64,000 nucleotides of DNA from Bacillus sp. B15-48 (GCF_016879755.1 NZ_WOFU01000004.1:1-64000); one strand, 5' to 3'. Numbered from the stretch's first letter, positions 17,763 to 26,431 are shown. Made by a program: numbers and translations. The notes: generated by a model from the sequence alone, not told the origin.

Positions 17763-18807
17763 GGCATTAAACAAGGAAATGCCAAAGGAAAAAGTAGATT
17801 TTAGTGCGAATATTAATCCACTTGGTCCACCTGCTATTTTAAAAGAAAATTGGCAAAGTCTTTTTCATACAATTACTGATTATCCTGATCCAAAAGGAAA
17901 TCTGTTAAAGGAAAAGCTTGCAAACCATGTTGGAATAACGAAAGATCAACTTCTCTTAGGAAATGGTGGGGCAGAGTTGATTTACTTGATAGCTAGAATG
18001 CTAGCTGGTAAGAGGGTGGTTATCGTACAACCGGCATTTTCTGAATATGAAGAAGCTTGTCGAGCCAATGGATGTACAATTGACTACCACCAGTTACAAC
18101 CTAATCAATGGAAATGGGATTTTGCAAATCTCTCATCAAAACTTGATAAGGCTGATGCACTGTTTTTGTGTAATCCGAACAATCCTACAGGCATTTATTA
18201 TTCAAAATCAACGGTTTTAGAAATTCTTCAGTTATGCGCTCAAAAAAACTGTTTTCTAATTGTTGATGAAGCTTTTTATGATTTCGTTTTAAATTATGAA
18301 CCGCTCATTGATTGCATAAGTGATTTCAAGAATTTACTGATTATTCGCTCGATGACGAAAATGTATGCGATTCCTGGCCTTAGGCTTGGATATTTAATCG
18401 CAAATCGAACAATTATTAATAAACTTATCACTTATCAACCTCAGTGGAGTGTAAATGCAATTGCACTTAAAGCAGGAGAATGGTGTCTTTCAAACGAATC
18501 CTATCGTAATAAAACGATTGAATTAGTCAGTACGGAGAAGAAGCGTTTGTTTTCCTTTTATCAAAGTCTGAATTTCCAGGTATCATTATCAGCAACAAAT
18601 TTTTATTTGTTAAAGGAACCTAAGTTAAAGGATCAATTTCCGTTTTTTCAATTTTTACTTGAAAAAGGAATCATTCCGAGACATACAATGAATTTTCCCG
18701 GAATTGATGGAGAATGGATAAGGTTTGCAATAAAAGCACCTCACGACAATAATCGATTAATGGAGGCGGTGGTGGAATGGCGGGACAGTCTTCAATCATC
18801 TTTATAA
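17719..18807 (+). CDS. cobD: Threonine-phosphate decarboxylase CobD
   Basis: A 362-residue PLP-dependent aminotransferase-fold enzyme. In this context it makes (R)-1-amino-2-propanol O-2-phosphate from L-threonine O-3-phosphate, the linker used by CbiB. Motifs include 'DFSANINPLGPP' near the N-terminus (typical of CobD), the substrate region 'CNPNNPTG', and the Lys in 'RSMTKMYAIPGLRLGY' that binds PLP. GTG 17719 follows GGAGG by eight bases. HisC is a related family, but the N-terminal motif and the operon favour CobD. It overlaps cbiB and cobU. Confidence 0.92.
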   Translation: MKWPSHGSNPQYLFEALNKEMPKEKVDFSANINPLGPPAILKENWQSLFHTITDYPDPKGNLLKEKLANHVGITKDQLLLGNGGAELIYLIARMLAGKRVVIVQPAFSEYEEACRANGCTIDYHQLQPNQWKWDFANLSSKLDKADALFLCNPNNPTGIYYSKSTVLEILQLCAQKNCFLIVDEAFYDFVLNYEPLIDCISDFKNLLIIRSMTKMYAIPGLRLGYLIANRTIINKLITYQPQWSVNAIALKAGEWCLSNESYRNKTIELVSTEKKRLFSFYQSLNFQVSLSATNFYLLKEPKLKDQFPFFQFLLEKGIIPRHTMNFPGIDGEWIRFAIKAPHDNNRLMEAVVEWRDSLQSSL

Positions 18808-19358
18808 CCGGTGGGGTTCGTAGTGGGAAAAGCAGCTTTGCTGAAAAAATGGCCGTTGAAATGGTTGGTGACACTGGCAAGCAGCTCCATTATATTGCGA
18901 CGGGGCAAGCTAGTGATTATGAAATGGAAGCTCGTATAGCTAAGCATAAAAAAGATCGTTTAGAAAGTGGATTTTATTGGAACACGTGGGAGCAATCTTT
19001 TCAGTTAGAAAAGATAGAAGATGTCTTTAACATGGAGGATATCGTCTTGCTTGATTGTTTGACAACGCTCTTAAATAATGAATTCTTCCAAGGGGAGGAT
19101 CAGTGGAGGGACCGATTATTTCAACAACAGCTAATCGGTTCCGTCTTAAAAGCTGTAACGACAATTGCTAGCAATTGTCAGGCGTTGATTGTTGTTAGCA
19201 ATGAAGTGTTAAATGACGTAATTGTAGATGATGAGCTCGTTTTAACCTATCAAAAAATGTTAGCTGTTCTCCATCACGAAATGGTAAAAATGGCAAAAAA
19301 GGCATTTTTGGTTGAAAGCGGGTTTCCGTTATTGATGAAAGGAGCGGAGCAAGGATGA
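18777..19358 (+). CDS. cobU: Adenosylcobinamide kinase / guanylyltransferase CobU
   Basis: A 193-residue bifunctional enzyme that phosphorylates adenosylcobinamide and then transfers GMP to it. The P-loop GGVRSGKSSFAE lies near residues 12-23. The motif 'YIATGQASDYEMEARIAKHKKDR' (about 40-62) carries the guanylylation His region. 'LLDCLTTLLNN' and 'VVSNEV' also fit the family. The length is normal. It overlaps cobD by about 30 bases and cobQ by four bases. Confidence 0.95.
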   Translation: MAGQSSIIFITGGVRSGKSSFAEKMAVEMVGDTGKQLHYIATGQASDYEMEARIAKHKKDRLESGFYWNTWEQSFQLEKIEDVFNMEDIVLLDCLTTLLNNEFFQGEDQWRDRLFQQQLIGSVLKAVTTIASNCQALIVVSNEVLNDVIVDDELVLTYQKMLAVLHHEMVKMAKKAFLVESGFPLLMKGAEQG

Positions 19359-20863
19359 AAGGAATTATGATCCAAGGTACCGCATCAGACGTTGGGAAAA
19401 GTTTAATTGCTACTGCTATCTGTCGAGCATTTGCAAATGAAGGGGTTCGCGTCGTGCCATTTAAATCGCAGAATATGTCAAATAATTCTTACGTTACGAT
19501 TGATGGCAAAGAGATCGGTAGAGCGCAGGGAATACAAGCAGAAGCGGCGAATACAGAAGCAACGGTTGAAATGAATCCGATTTTGTTAAAACCGAGATCA
19601 GATCAGGATTCGGAAGTTGTTTTACTTGGAGAAGCTACGAAAACATTATCTGGTAGAGACTATCGCGATTCTTTTTATGAGAAGGGTCTTGAAACGATTA
19701 CCTCTTCCCTAGAAAAACTAGAAGAAAAATATGATTTGATCGTAATGGAAGGGGCAGGGAGCCCTGTTGAAGTGAATTTAAAAGCGAAAGAGTTAGTTAA
19801 TATGAAGGTTGCCGAAATGGCCGATGTTCCGGTCATTTTAGTTGCTGATATTGATCGTGGCGGGGTATTTGCAAGTATAGTAGGTACTTTAGAACTTCTA
19901 AGCGATGATGAAAGGGCAAGGGTTCAAGGGATTGTTATTAATAAGTTTCGTGGTGATTCGTCTTTATTTGAGAATGGAATACAGTGGCTTGAGGAAAAGA
20001 CAGGTATTCCTGTTTTAGGATTATTGCCCTATATGGATAACCACATGATAGATGCCGAGGATTCTCTTTCATTGCCATTATCATCAACGAATGAGTCGAT
20101 TAACACCATTGAGATTGTCGTAATCAAGCCTCCATATATTTCAAATTTCAGTGATCTTGAGCCTTTTTATTATGAGCAAGATGTTGCGATTAAATGGGTA
20201 AAGCATCCCGATGAAATTAAAAACCCAGATGCAATCATTCTTCCGGGTACGAAAAGTACGATTCGCGATTTACAGTACTTTAAAAATGCTGGTTTTGATA
20301 AAAGAGTCAGACAATTTGTCGATGAGGGCGGTTATGTTGTAGGGATTTGTGGGGGTTATCAGATGTTAGGCATGAGATTAATTGATCCAACAGGTTCGGA
20401 TACGGGGATCCGTTTTACAGAGGAGGAAGGGCTTGGGTTCATTCCGGCGGTTACAACTTTTTCCAAAGAAAAGCTTACGATTAGAGTCGAAGGAAAACTT
20501 CACCCATACACAGGAATGGATTTAACGATCGATGGATACGAAATTCATCTCGGTGAGACAAAGCAGGAAAGTGATCGACACTTTTTATTATTATCCGATG
20601 GACGTGAAGAAGGTTATTATGGCAATAGCGGTCAAATGATTGGAACTTATCTTCATCACCTGTTTCATAATGATAAGTGGAGAAACCAGTGGTTAAATCG
20701 TTTGCGTAGAAGAAAGGGGCTTAAAGAACAGGGAATTGTTCCCATTCAAGAATTAAAGGAACAGAAATATGATGAACTTGCCGCTCATTTTCTAAAGCAT
20801 ATCGATTGGGAGAAGCTGAAAGAGATTACCCTTCGATGGAGAAAGAAAAATGAGTTGGATTAA
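19355..20863 (+). CDS. cobQ: Cobyric acid synthase CobQ/CbiP
   Basis: A 502-residue glutamine-dependent amidase that converts adenosyl-cobyrinic a,c-diamide to cobyric acid. The N-terminal dethiobiotin-synthetase-like ATPase starts with 'MIQGTASDVGKS', followed by 'PFKSQNMSNNS'. A class I-type glutamine amidotransferase domain follows, with the nucleophile Cys in 'VVGICGGYQMLG' and the catalytic His in 'GTYLHHLF'. No upstream corrin-ring genes are present in the window, so its substrate may come from salvaged incomplete corrinoids. Confidence 0.95.
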   Translation: MKGIMIQGTASDVGKSLIATAICRAFANEGVRVVPFKSQNMSNNSYVTIDGKEIGRAQGIQAEAANTEATVEMNPILLKPRSDQDSEVVLLGEATKTLSGRDYRDSFYEKGLETITSSLEKLEEKYDLIVMEGAGSPVEVNLKAKELVNMKVAEMADVPVILVADIDRGGVFASIVGTLELLSDDERARVQGIVINKFRGDSSLFENGIQWLEEKTGIPVLGLLPYMDNHMIDAEDSLSLPLSSTNESINTIEIVVIKPPYISNFSDLEPFYYEQDVAIKWVKHPDEIKNPDAIILPGTKSTIRDLQYFKNAGFDKRVRQFVDEGGYVVGICGGYQMLGMRLIDPTGSDTGIRFTEEEGLGFIPAVTTFSKEKLTIRVEGKLHPYTGMDLTIDGYEIHLGETKQESDRHFLLLSDGREEGYYGNSGQMIGTYLHHLFHNDKWRNQWLNRLRRRKGLKEQGIVPIQELKEQKYDELAAHFLKHIDWEKLKEITLRWRKKNELD

Positions 20864-21641
20864 AGGATTATTAATTAATTTTCAATTTTTCACAAGTATC
20901 CCAATTCCCATATCATTGCCAATGGATAAAGCACATTTAGAAAAGGCCATTCAAACATTTCCTCTGCTCGGGCTCGTCCAAGGTGGAATTTATGCATTTA
21001 TCGTTTTTGCTCTATCTGAATGGACACCTTTTTCGAGTTTAGCGATTGCCTTTATTGTATGGCTTGCTTGTATTATTATTACTGGCGGGATTCATCTCGA
21101 TGGTTGGATGGACGCGAGTGATGCCTTTTTCTCCTATCAAGAGAAAGAAAAAAGGCTTGAAATTATGTCTGATCCGCGAACAGGGGCATTTGGTGTATTA
21201 TCGGTCATCATCCTGTTAGCAGGAAAGTTTTTCTTTATATATGAAATCATTATCATGCAAACACCACAATCGTATTTTTTGATTGCGTTAATTCCATTTT
21301 TCGGAAAAATGGTCATGGGTGTTCTTTTGCTAAAAGGGAAAACAGCAAAAAAAAGTGGCTTGGGAACTTTATTTAAAGGTGCAGCAAATAAATGGACACT
21401 CACTGTCTATCCTCTTTTTTTGTTATTGCTTTTAATCTTTACAGGAATTGTTTTTAGCAATGCTTTCTTGGGAATGCTTGTGTTTATTGTCGTTTCAAGT
21501 TTGATATTAACGCTTTTAATTAAAAAAACAATTTCCTGGTTTGGTGGCACGACTGGAGATGTTCTTGGAGCGAGTGTAGAAGGGACGGAGCTGTTGCTAT
21601 GGATGACACTATGGTTATTACATTACTTCGCCATGGGATGA
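20850..21641 (+). CDS. cobS: Adenosylcobalamin (5'-phosphate) synthase CobS
   Basis: A 263-residue integral membrane enzyme that joins adenosyl-GDP-cobinamide with alpha-ribazole (phosphate). The N-terminal 'NFQFFTSIPIP' and the Asp-rich 'GGIHLDGWMDASDAF' with 'IMSDPRTGAFG' are the family's hallmark motifs. Several membrane segments follow. It overlaps cobQ by 14 bases and the next gene by about 43 bases. Confidence 0.95.
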   Translation: MSWIKGLLINFQFFTSIPIPISLPMDKAHLEKAIQTFPLLGLVQGGIYAFIVFALSEWTPFSSLAIAFIVWLACIIITGGIHLDGWMDASDAFFSYQEKEKRLEIMSDPRTGAFGVLSVIILLAGKFFFIYEIIIMQTPQSYFLIALIPFFGKMVMGVLLLKGKTAKKSGLGTLFKGAANKWTLTVYPLFLLLLLIFTGIVFSNAFLGMLVFIVVSSLILTLLIKKTISWFGGTTGDVLGASVEGTELLLWMTLWLLHYFAMG

Positions 21642-22234
21642 CAAAGGATAACAAACGGGGAGCTTATTTAGGATGGAGTGATTCGCCTTTATGCCAGGAG
21701 GAGAAGGATAAACTGAAAAACTCTCGGTTAAAGGCTGAACTTATCTTTACAAGTGATTTAGGAAGATGTATTGACACGGCTAAGCTTCTTTTCCCGAAAA
21801 AAGCACCTAGATTGGTATCAGAGTTCCGTGAACTGCATTTTGGCGAATGGGAAGGAAAGACATACAACGAATTAAAACACAACCCCGATTATAAAAATTG
21901 GTTAGCTAATTTTCATACGACTAAACCGCCAAACGGAGAATCGTACATTGAATTTGTCAGCCGAATTGAGCGTGGTTGGGAGAATGTTTGTCAAACCCTA
22001 TCTAATTTGGATCAGAAACGAGCGGTAATTATCACACATGGTGGTGTGATTCGTTACATGTTATCTAAGTACGCACCAATACAAAGAGATTTTTGGGATT
22101 GGCAAGTTCCCCATGGAACTGGCTATGAACTTTTATGGAAGAATGATGGGTGGAGGAGGAAAGAACGATGCACTTTGTTACAGGAGGTGCCTTTAACGGC
22201 AAAGCAAATTGGGTCAGGGAGTATTACGACTTAA
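21599..22234 (+). CDS. cobC: Alpha-ribazole phosphatase-type histidine phosphatase CobC
   Basis: A 211-residue phosphoglycerate-mutase-fold phosphatase. The catalytic RHG motif is in 'TLLRHGMTKDNKRGAYLGWSDSPL', an acidic 'ELHFGEWEGKTYNE' motif follows, and the second His is in 'ITHGGVIRYML'. In the operon it probably removes the 5' phosphate from adenosylcobalamin phosphate or alpha-ribazole phosphate. GGAG lies 8 bases before ATG. A second related phosphatase ends the operon. Confidence 0.85.
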   Translation: MDDTMVITLLRHGMTKDNKRGAYLGWSDSPLCQEEKDKLKNSRLKAELIFTSDLGRCIDTAKLLFPKKAPRLVSEFRELHFGEWEGKTYNELKHNPDYKNWLANFHTTKPPNGESYIEFVSRIERGWENVCQTLSNLDQKRAVIITHGGVIRYMLSKYAPIQRDFWDWQVPHGTGYELLWKNDGWRRKERCTLLQEVPLTAKQIGSGSITT

Positions 22235-22608
22235 GTCAAACCTCTCATTATTGGTGCTCGGCTTACCATGGGGTACCTCTACCAGAAAATTTGGAAGATG
22301 AGAATGAATCGAACGTGATTGTGTTAGAGGGAGTTGAGTATTGGCTTAAAGATCTGGCAACTCAATATGATAGAAGGGAAATCCGTTTTAATTGGCGAAA
22401 GTATTTAAATGGATGGTTAGAATGGGAAAACGAACAGAATCAACGTACACTGATCATAATTGGAACGGATATTTCAAAAGGAATTGTCCCAATCCATACG
22501 GATGAACGGAAATGGCGAGATGGGACTGGTTGGGCTTATCAGGATACGGTCGCATATGCGAAGCGAGTTGATCTTATCTGGTATGGAATAAATAATAGAA
22601 TAAAATAG
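22168..22608 (+). CDS. CobU-like P-loop protein, probably diverged
   Basis: About 146 residues beginning 'MHFVTGGAFNGKANWV', which resembles the CobU P-loop but has Ala where Ser/Thr normally follows the Lys. It lacks the CobU guanylylation-His region, yet keeps CobU-like C-terminal elements ('LIIIGTDISKGIVP', 'GWAYQDTVAYAKRVDLIWYGI'). ATG 22168 is chosen because GGAGGAGG lies just upstream; a longer GTG start at 22150 is badly placed. It overlaps cobC. It could be a regulator, a partner of CobU, or an enzyme on another corrinoid. Function not known. Confidence 0.75.
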   Translation: MHFVTGGAFNGKANWVREYYDLSQTSHYWCSAYHGVPLPENLEDENESNVIVLEGVEYWLKDLATQYDRREIRFNWRKYLNGWLEWENEQNQRTLIIIGTDISKGIVPIHTDERKWRDGTGWAYQDTVAYAKRVDLIWYGINNRIK

Positions 22609-22666
22609 TGTGATACAACATGTAATCCAGTTTAATAAATTAATTTAAGAAAAGGGGAGAGTATGA

Positions 22667-23248
22667 ATGAAATTATATACGCGAACAGGGGATAAAGGAA
22701 AAACGAGTCTAATCGGTGGTAGAGTAGACAAGGATGATATTCGCGTTGAAGCTTATGGGACAGTGGATGAGGTAAACTGCTTTGTTGGTCAAGCGGTTAC
22801 TCAATTAGATCCATCTATTTTCCAAGATTTATTAGCTGATCTTGAAAAAATCCAACATGAATTATTTGATTGCGGTGGAGACTTAGCGAATATAACCGAA
22901 AAGCGAGAATTAAAATTGAAACAAGAGTCAGTAGAATATTTAGAAGCTAGAATTGATGAATTGATTAAGGAAGCACCTGAGCTTGAACGGTTTATCTTAC
23001 CTGGAGGTACACCAGCAGCAGCTTCGATTCATATTGCGAGAACAGTGACAAGACGAGCGGAAAGATTAGTCGTTTCTCTAGTAAAAACAGATAGTGGTGA
23101 ATCTGAGCAACCACTTAAATACTTAAACCGGTTATCGGATTATTTCTTTGCTTTAGCGAGAGTAATTAATTTCCGCTTAAATGAGAAAGATGTTGAATAT
23201 GAGCGTAGTGCGAAAGTTTTTCGTGACGGGAAGCGCAAGGGTGAATAA
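22667..23248 (+). CDS. pduO: PduO-type cob(I)alamin adenosyltransferase
   Basis: A 193-residue ATP:corrinoid adenosyltransferase that attaches the upper 5'-deoxyadenosyl ligand. The N-terminal 'MKLYTRTGDKGKTSLIGG' binds ATP, and 'VEAYGTVDEVN' and 'RTVTRRAERLV' are typical PduO motifs. AAGGGGAGAG lies before ATG. It is 58 bases after the previous gene, the widest gap in the operon, so an internal promoter is possible but not seen. Confidence 0.95.
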   Translation: MKLYTRTGDKGKTSLIGGRVDKDDIRVEAYGTVDEVNCFVGQAVTQLDPSIFQDLLADLEKIQHELFDCGGDLANITEKRELKLKQESVEYLEARIDELIKEAPELERFILPGGTPAAASIHIARTVTRRAERLVVSLVKTDSGESEQPLKYLNRLSDYFFALARVINFRLNEKDVEYERSAKVFRDGKRKGE

Positions 23249-23252
23249 GAAA

Positions 23253-23744
23253 ATGCATAAAAAAATTACGACAACGGCAGTTCTTGTTGCCTTAACAGCA
23301 ATTGGAGCAGCTATAAAGGTGCCGGCGATTATCGGGAGTGTCGCATTCGATGCTTTTCCAGCGCTCCTTGCAGCTGGATTGTTAGGTGGAGCTGCAGCAG
23401 CTGTCGTTGGGGGAATGGGGCATCTTCTTTCAGCTATAATTGGAGGCATGCCATTAGGAGCGATGCATGGCCTCATTGCGATAGAAATGGCTGTATTAGC
23501 TTTTATTTTCTATCTATTCTATAAAAATGGAAAAATATGGGTGGCAGCAATCCTATTTATTTTAGGAAATACATTTGCGGCACCGCTTCCGTTTTTATTT
23601 TTGCTCGGAGAAGCTTTTTATTTAGCACTTGTTCCTTCTCTTTTTGTAGGTTCTGTACTTAATACAATCGTTGCGTTGATTCTCATTCCGAGGCTAGCAT
23701 TTTTGTTGAAGTCTGAGCTTCCAAGGGAAAAGGTAAACGGATGA
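23253..23744 (+). CDS. cblT: Alpha-ribazole ECF-type transporter S component CblT
   Basis: About 163 residues with five to six membrane segments, of the ECF S-component type ('AALLAAGLLGGAAAAVVGGMGHLLSA' in the middle). Its place just before a CblS-like kinase gene identifies it as the alpha-ribazole importer CblT, known from Listeria and Geobacillus. ATG 23253 is preferred, with AAGGGTGA about 8 bases upstream; an in-frame ATG at 23181 lies deep inside pduO. The ECF energising module is not in this window. Confidence 0.88.
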   Translation: MHKKITTTAVLVALTAIGAAIKVPAIIGSVAFDAFPALLAAGLLGGAAAAVVGGMGHLLSAIIGGMPLGAMHGLIAIEMAVLAFIFYLFYKNGKIWVAAILFILGNTFAAPLPFLFLLGEAFYLALVPSLFVGSVLNTIVALILIPRLAFLLKSELPREKVNG

Positions 23745-24472
23745 GAGATGTTTTATATATTCCGTTTAATCAAGACGAAACAATTGTGATTGCCTGTGAT
23801 AATAGCGGTGCAATTGGTAAGAAGGATAAAGATGCGGTGAAGGTACCGTATGATGTCGTTGCATATTTTTCATTTCGAGTTGCGGCAATGGAATGTATTG
23901 CAGCTGGCGGGGAGCCGTTTGCTGTGACGCTGCAGAACTTTTGTGAAGAAGATGCCTGGCTGGATCTTATAGCAGGAATTAAAAAGGGTTTGATTGAGCT
24001 ATCCATTGAAAACATTGAGATTACAGGAAGCACAGAAAGTAATTTCCAGTTAAACCAATCAGCGATTAGCCTTACCATTTTAGGAAAAAAGAAACGAAAA
24101 AAAGATCAAGCACCGTTGGTATATTCCGAACAAACGAAAATCGCCGTGATCGGATCCCCTCTCGTTGGCAATGAAGTGGTAGATGAAGCTTTTAAAGTAG
24201 TTCCATTATCGCTGTTCAAAAAGCTTTCGTTAATAGAGGACGTAATCATATTACCTGTCGGTTCTAAAGGAATTTTATATGAATTAAATCAACTTTTTTA
24301 TAATCGTACATTTAGCCTAACTCAATTAGAGTCTGATTTAAATTTGCTTAAATCAGCTGGACCCGCTACTTGTTTTATTGTCGTTTATGAACAAGAAAAA
24401 GAATCTGTGATTGCGAGTCTCTCCGATTTTTATTTTCATGAAGTAAATGTGGGATGTGGATACAATGCTTAA
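23741..24472 (+). CDS. cblS: Alpha-ribazole kinase CblS
   Basis: A 243-residue protein with an AIR-synthase/PurM-like pattern: 'ACDNSGAIGKKDKDAVKVPYDVVAYFSFRVAAMECIAAGGEP' resembles the N-terminal ATP-binding region of that fold. Together with the CblT-like gene it overlaps by four bases, it matches the CblT/CblS salvage route, in which imported alpha-ribazole is phosphorylated to replace CobT-made alpha-ribazole phosphate. No cobT gene is present in the operon, consistent with this role. Confidence 0.88.
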   Translation: MRDVLYIPFNQDETIVIACDNSGAIGKKDKDAVKVPYDVVAYFSFRVAAMECIAAGGEPFAVTLQNFCEEDAWLDLIAGIKKGLIELSIENIEITGSTESNFQLNQSAISLTILGKKKRKKDQAPLVYSEQTKIAVIGSPLVGNEVVDEAFKVVPLSLFKKLSLIEDVIILPVGSKGILYELNQLFYNRTFSLTQLESDLNLLKSAGPATCFIVVYEQEKESVIASLSDFYFHEVNVGCGYNA

Positions 24473-25076
24473 TGTTTATGTGATTCGCCATGGCGAGACA
24501 GAATGGAATGTACAAAAAAGGATGCAAGGGCGGTTGGATTCAGCTTTAACGGAAAAGGGAAGGGAAAATGCTATTTTATTGGGTGAACGATTAAAAAATA
24601 CGCAATTTAAGCGAATTTTTTCTTCACCAAGCCCACGTGCAATGGCTACAGCCAAAATTGTTCGTGACGAACGAAAAATCCCTATTGAAGAAGATGACAA
24701 ATTATTAGAAATTGATCTTGGCGAATGGCAAGGAAAGACAGAGGCGGAAATAAAGGCACTATTTCCAGCAGAGTTCCATTCATATTTCCATAAACCGGAA
24801 AAATTCATAAATCTTGTTGGAGAGGTTTTTGTAGATGTTCAAAAACGAGTAAGTGAATTTTTAAACGATTTAGAGGATACGACACCTGAAGGGAATGTTC
24901 TCGTTGTTACCCATGGAGTAGTTGTAAAAACTCTCCTGCTCTTATGTCGTCAGGCTCCAATTGCGGAAATGTGGTCGTCACCTTCTATTTCCGGAACAAG
25001 CTTAACCATTGTTCGTATCCAAGACGGAAAAAAAGAATTAGTTTTAGAAGGATGTACGAAGCATTGCAGCTTTTAG
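24465..25076 (+). CDS. Second histidine phosphatase of the B12 operon (CobC-like)
   Basis: A phosphoglycerate-mutase-fold phosphatase of about 203 residues. Motifs are 'VIRHGETEWNVQKRMQGRLDSALTEKG', 'EIDLGEWQGKTEAEI' and 'VVTHGVVVKTLL'. ATG 24465 overlaps cblS by 8 bases; ATG 24447 is an alternative. Its substrate could be adenosylcobalamin 5'-phosphate or alpha-ribazole phosphate, while the other paralogue does the complementary step. Broad-specificity phosphatase activity is equally possible. Confidence 0.85.
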   Translation: MLNVYVIRHGETEWNVQKRMQGRLDSALTEKGRENAILLGERLKNTQFKRIFSSPSPRAMATAKIVRDERKIPIEEDDKLLEIDLGEWQGKTEAEIKALFPAEFHSYFHKPEKFINLVGEVFVDVQKRVSEFLNDLEDTTPEGNVLVVTHGVVVKTLLLLCRQAPIAEMWSSPSISGTSLTIVRIQDGKKELVLEGCTKHCSF

Positions 25077-25089
25077 CTAGACGTTTTTA

Positions 25090-25139
25090 AAATCTTAAAT
25101 AAGCCCATGGTGTTTTCACCCCGGGCTTATTTAAGATTT
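25090..25139. terminator. Bidirectional terminator between the B12 operon and a lipoprotein gene
   Basis: A perfect 17-bp inverted repeat (AAATCTTAAATAAGCCC and its complement) with a 16-base loop lies between two convergent genes. It is the last element of the cobalamin operon. A/T-rich arms would supply T-runs in both directions. Confidence 0.9.
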
Positions 25140-25153
25140 AATTGTATCCAAAA

Positions 25154-25729
25154 TTACTCATTTGTCCCACCGACGCTGACGGTAATATTCATTACCCCAC
25201 GATCGCTTTTATATACAGTAACGACGAAATTACCTGGATCGGTCCCTCTAAAGCTATGACTGGGAATCGTTTTTCTTAATGACTCACTACGGTATTCAAT
25301 TATCTCCTGATTCGAGTTTGTATTAAGTCGCTTAATCTCAACAGCGTCAAGAGGAAGTCGTTCCTGTAGGTATGAATGAATCTCTTTATCAGATAATTTT
25401 TCACCAGGCTTGTAAGGGAATTGATATTGAATATTTACGGCTCTGTGATTTTCAAAATTAACAATCATAAATTCACCCTCGTACCTGGCGATTTCTAAGT
25501 CGCCAACATTCTGTCCATATGCCTGATCAAATTGTTTACGAGTCGCTCCGAGCCCTACTTCATTGGAAAGTAGATAGGAATCATTTGGTTGAATCTGCGT
25601 TTTTGCACGAATTTCTTCTCTAGAAGGATTATTTAAATCTTCCATTATAACGATTTTCTTTTCATCAGCACTACAGCCGATAAGAAGGGAGAAAAGGATG
25701 AACATCATCAAGAACGCTATTCTTTTCAT
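25154..25729 (-). CDS. Putative lipoprotein of unknown function
   Basis: A 191-residue protein with an N-terminal signal peptide ending in a LIGC lipobox (Cys about 19). The rest is a soluble domain with a 'FSLLIGCSADEKK' start, 'GLGATRKQFDQAYG' in the middle and a beta-rich C-terminus. GGAAGATC lies before ATG. No family recognised. It lies convergent to the B12 operon and alone, so context gives no hint. Confidence 0.8.
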   Translation of the reverse strand: MKRIAFLMMFILFSLLIGCSADEKKIVIMEDLNNPSREEIRAKTQIQPNDSYLLSNEVGLGATRKQFDQAYGQNVGDLEIARYEGEFMIVNFENHRAVNIQYQFPYKPGEKLSDKEIHSYLQERLPLDAVEIKRLNTNSNQEIIEYRSESLRKTIPSHSFRGTDPGNFVVTVYKSDRGVMNITVSVGGTNE

Positions 25730-25815
25730 GAGCGATCTTCCTTTCTTTCTAATTATGTATTTTCTATCATTCCCAAAACAATAAATTGTATGAAAGGATT
25801 TAAGGAGGTGGATAT

Positions 25816-25896
25816 ATGTTTAAAACATTAAAGATGTTAAGTGTTAAAATAAATCTTAGAGAGGTCGCGGAAGGAGAAGTTGCAAATGAACATTGA
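25816..25896 (+). CDS. Possible 26-codon leader ORF overlapping the HD hydrolase gene
   Basis: ATG 25816 has an excellent binding site (AAGGAGGTG, 8 bases upstream). The frame runs 26 codons to a TGA at 25894-25896, overlapping the HD-gene start at 25886. Termination at that point would place ribosomes next to the HD start codon, suggesting translational coupling. No homology recognised. It may be a real small peptide or simply a leader. Confidence 0.5.
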   Translation: MFKTLKMLSVKINLREVAEGEVANEH

Positions 25897-26431
25897 TTTA
25901 ATTGAAAAGGCACTTCAAGTAGCAAGTAAAGCTCATGAGGGGCAATATCGGAAGGCAACAAAGACCCCTTATATCACTCACCCTGTAGCAGTTGGAATGT
26001 TGTTAATGAAAGCTGGTTATCCGGATGAGTTAATTTGTGCTGCCATTCTCCATGATACAGTAGAGGATACAACGTTGACTTTGGCTGAAATTAACCATTG
26101 GTTTGGAAACGAAATTGCAAAAATTGTTGAAGGTTGCTCTGAACCAAATAAATCACTTCCTTGGAAAGAAAGGAAAGAACATACCATTCGATTTCTAAAA
26201 ACTGCTTCAGAAGATATACGAGTGGTCGCATGTGCAGATAAACTTCATAATATTCGCTCCATACACTCTGACTTAATAACGAATGGAGAAGAAGTATGGA
26301 CAAGGTTTAAACGTGGTAGGGATGACCAAGAGTGGTATTACCGAAACATTGTAGATAGTTTAGGCTATTCCTCTAAATTTGAGTTGTTAGCTGAGTTACG
26401 TCGAGAGGTAAACCGATTGTTTGACCGCTAA
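25886..26431 (+). CDS. HD-domain (p)ppGpp hydrolase-like protein (MESH1 type)
   Basis: About 181 residues, forming only the HD hydrolase part of the RelA/SpoT family. The metal-binding set is complete: His about 32, His56-Asp57 in 'ILHDTVEDT', and Asp118 in 'CADKLHN'. No synthetase, TGS or ACT domain follows. This domain layout is that of small alarmone hydrolases, which remove pyrophosphate from (p)ppGpp. ATG 25886 (AAGGAG 9 bases upstream) is preferred over TTG 25880. The gene may be coupled to the short ORF that overlaps its start. Other nucleotide substrates cannot be excluded. Confidence 0.83.
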   Translation: MNIDLIEKALQVASKAHEGQYRKATKTPYITHPVAVGMLLMKAGYPDELICAAILHDTVEDTTLTLAEINHWFGNEIAKIVEGCSEPNKSLPWKERKEHTIRFLKTASEDIRVVACADKLHNIRSIHSDLITNGEEVWTRFKRGRDDQEWYYRNIVDSLGYSSKFELLAELRREVNRLFDR

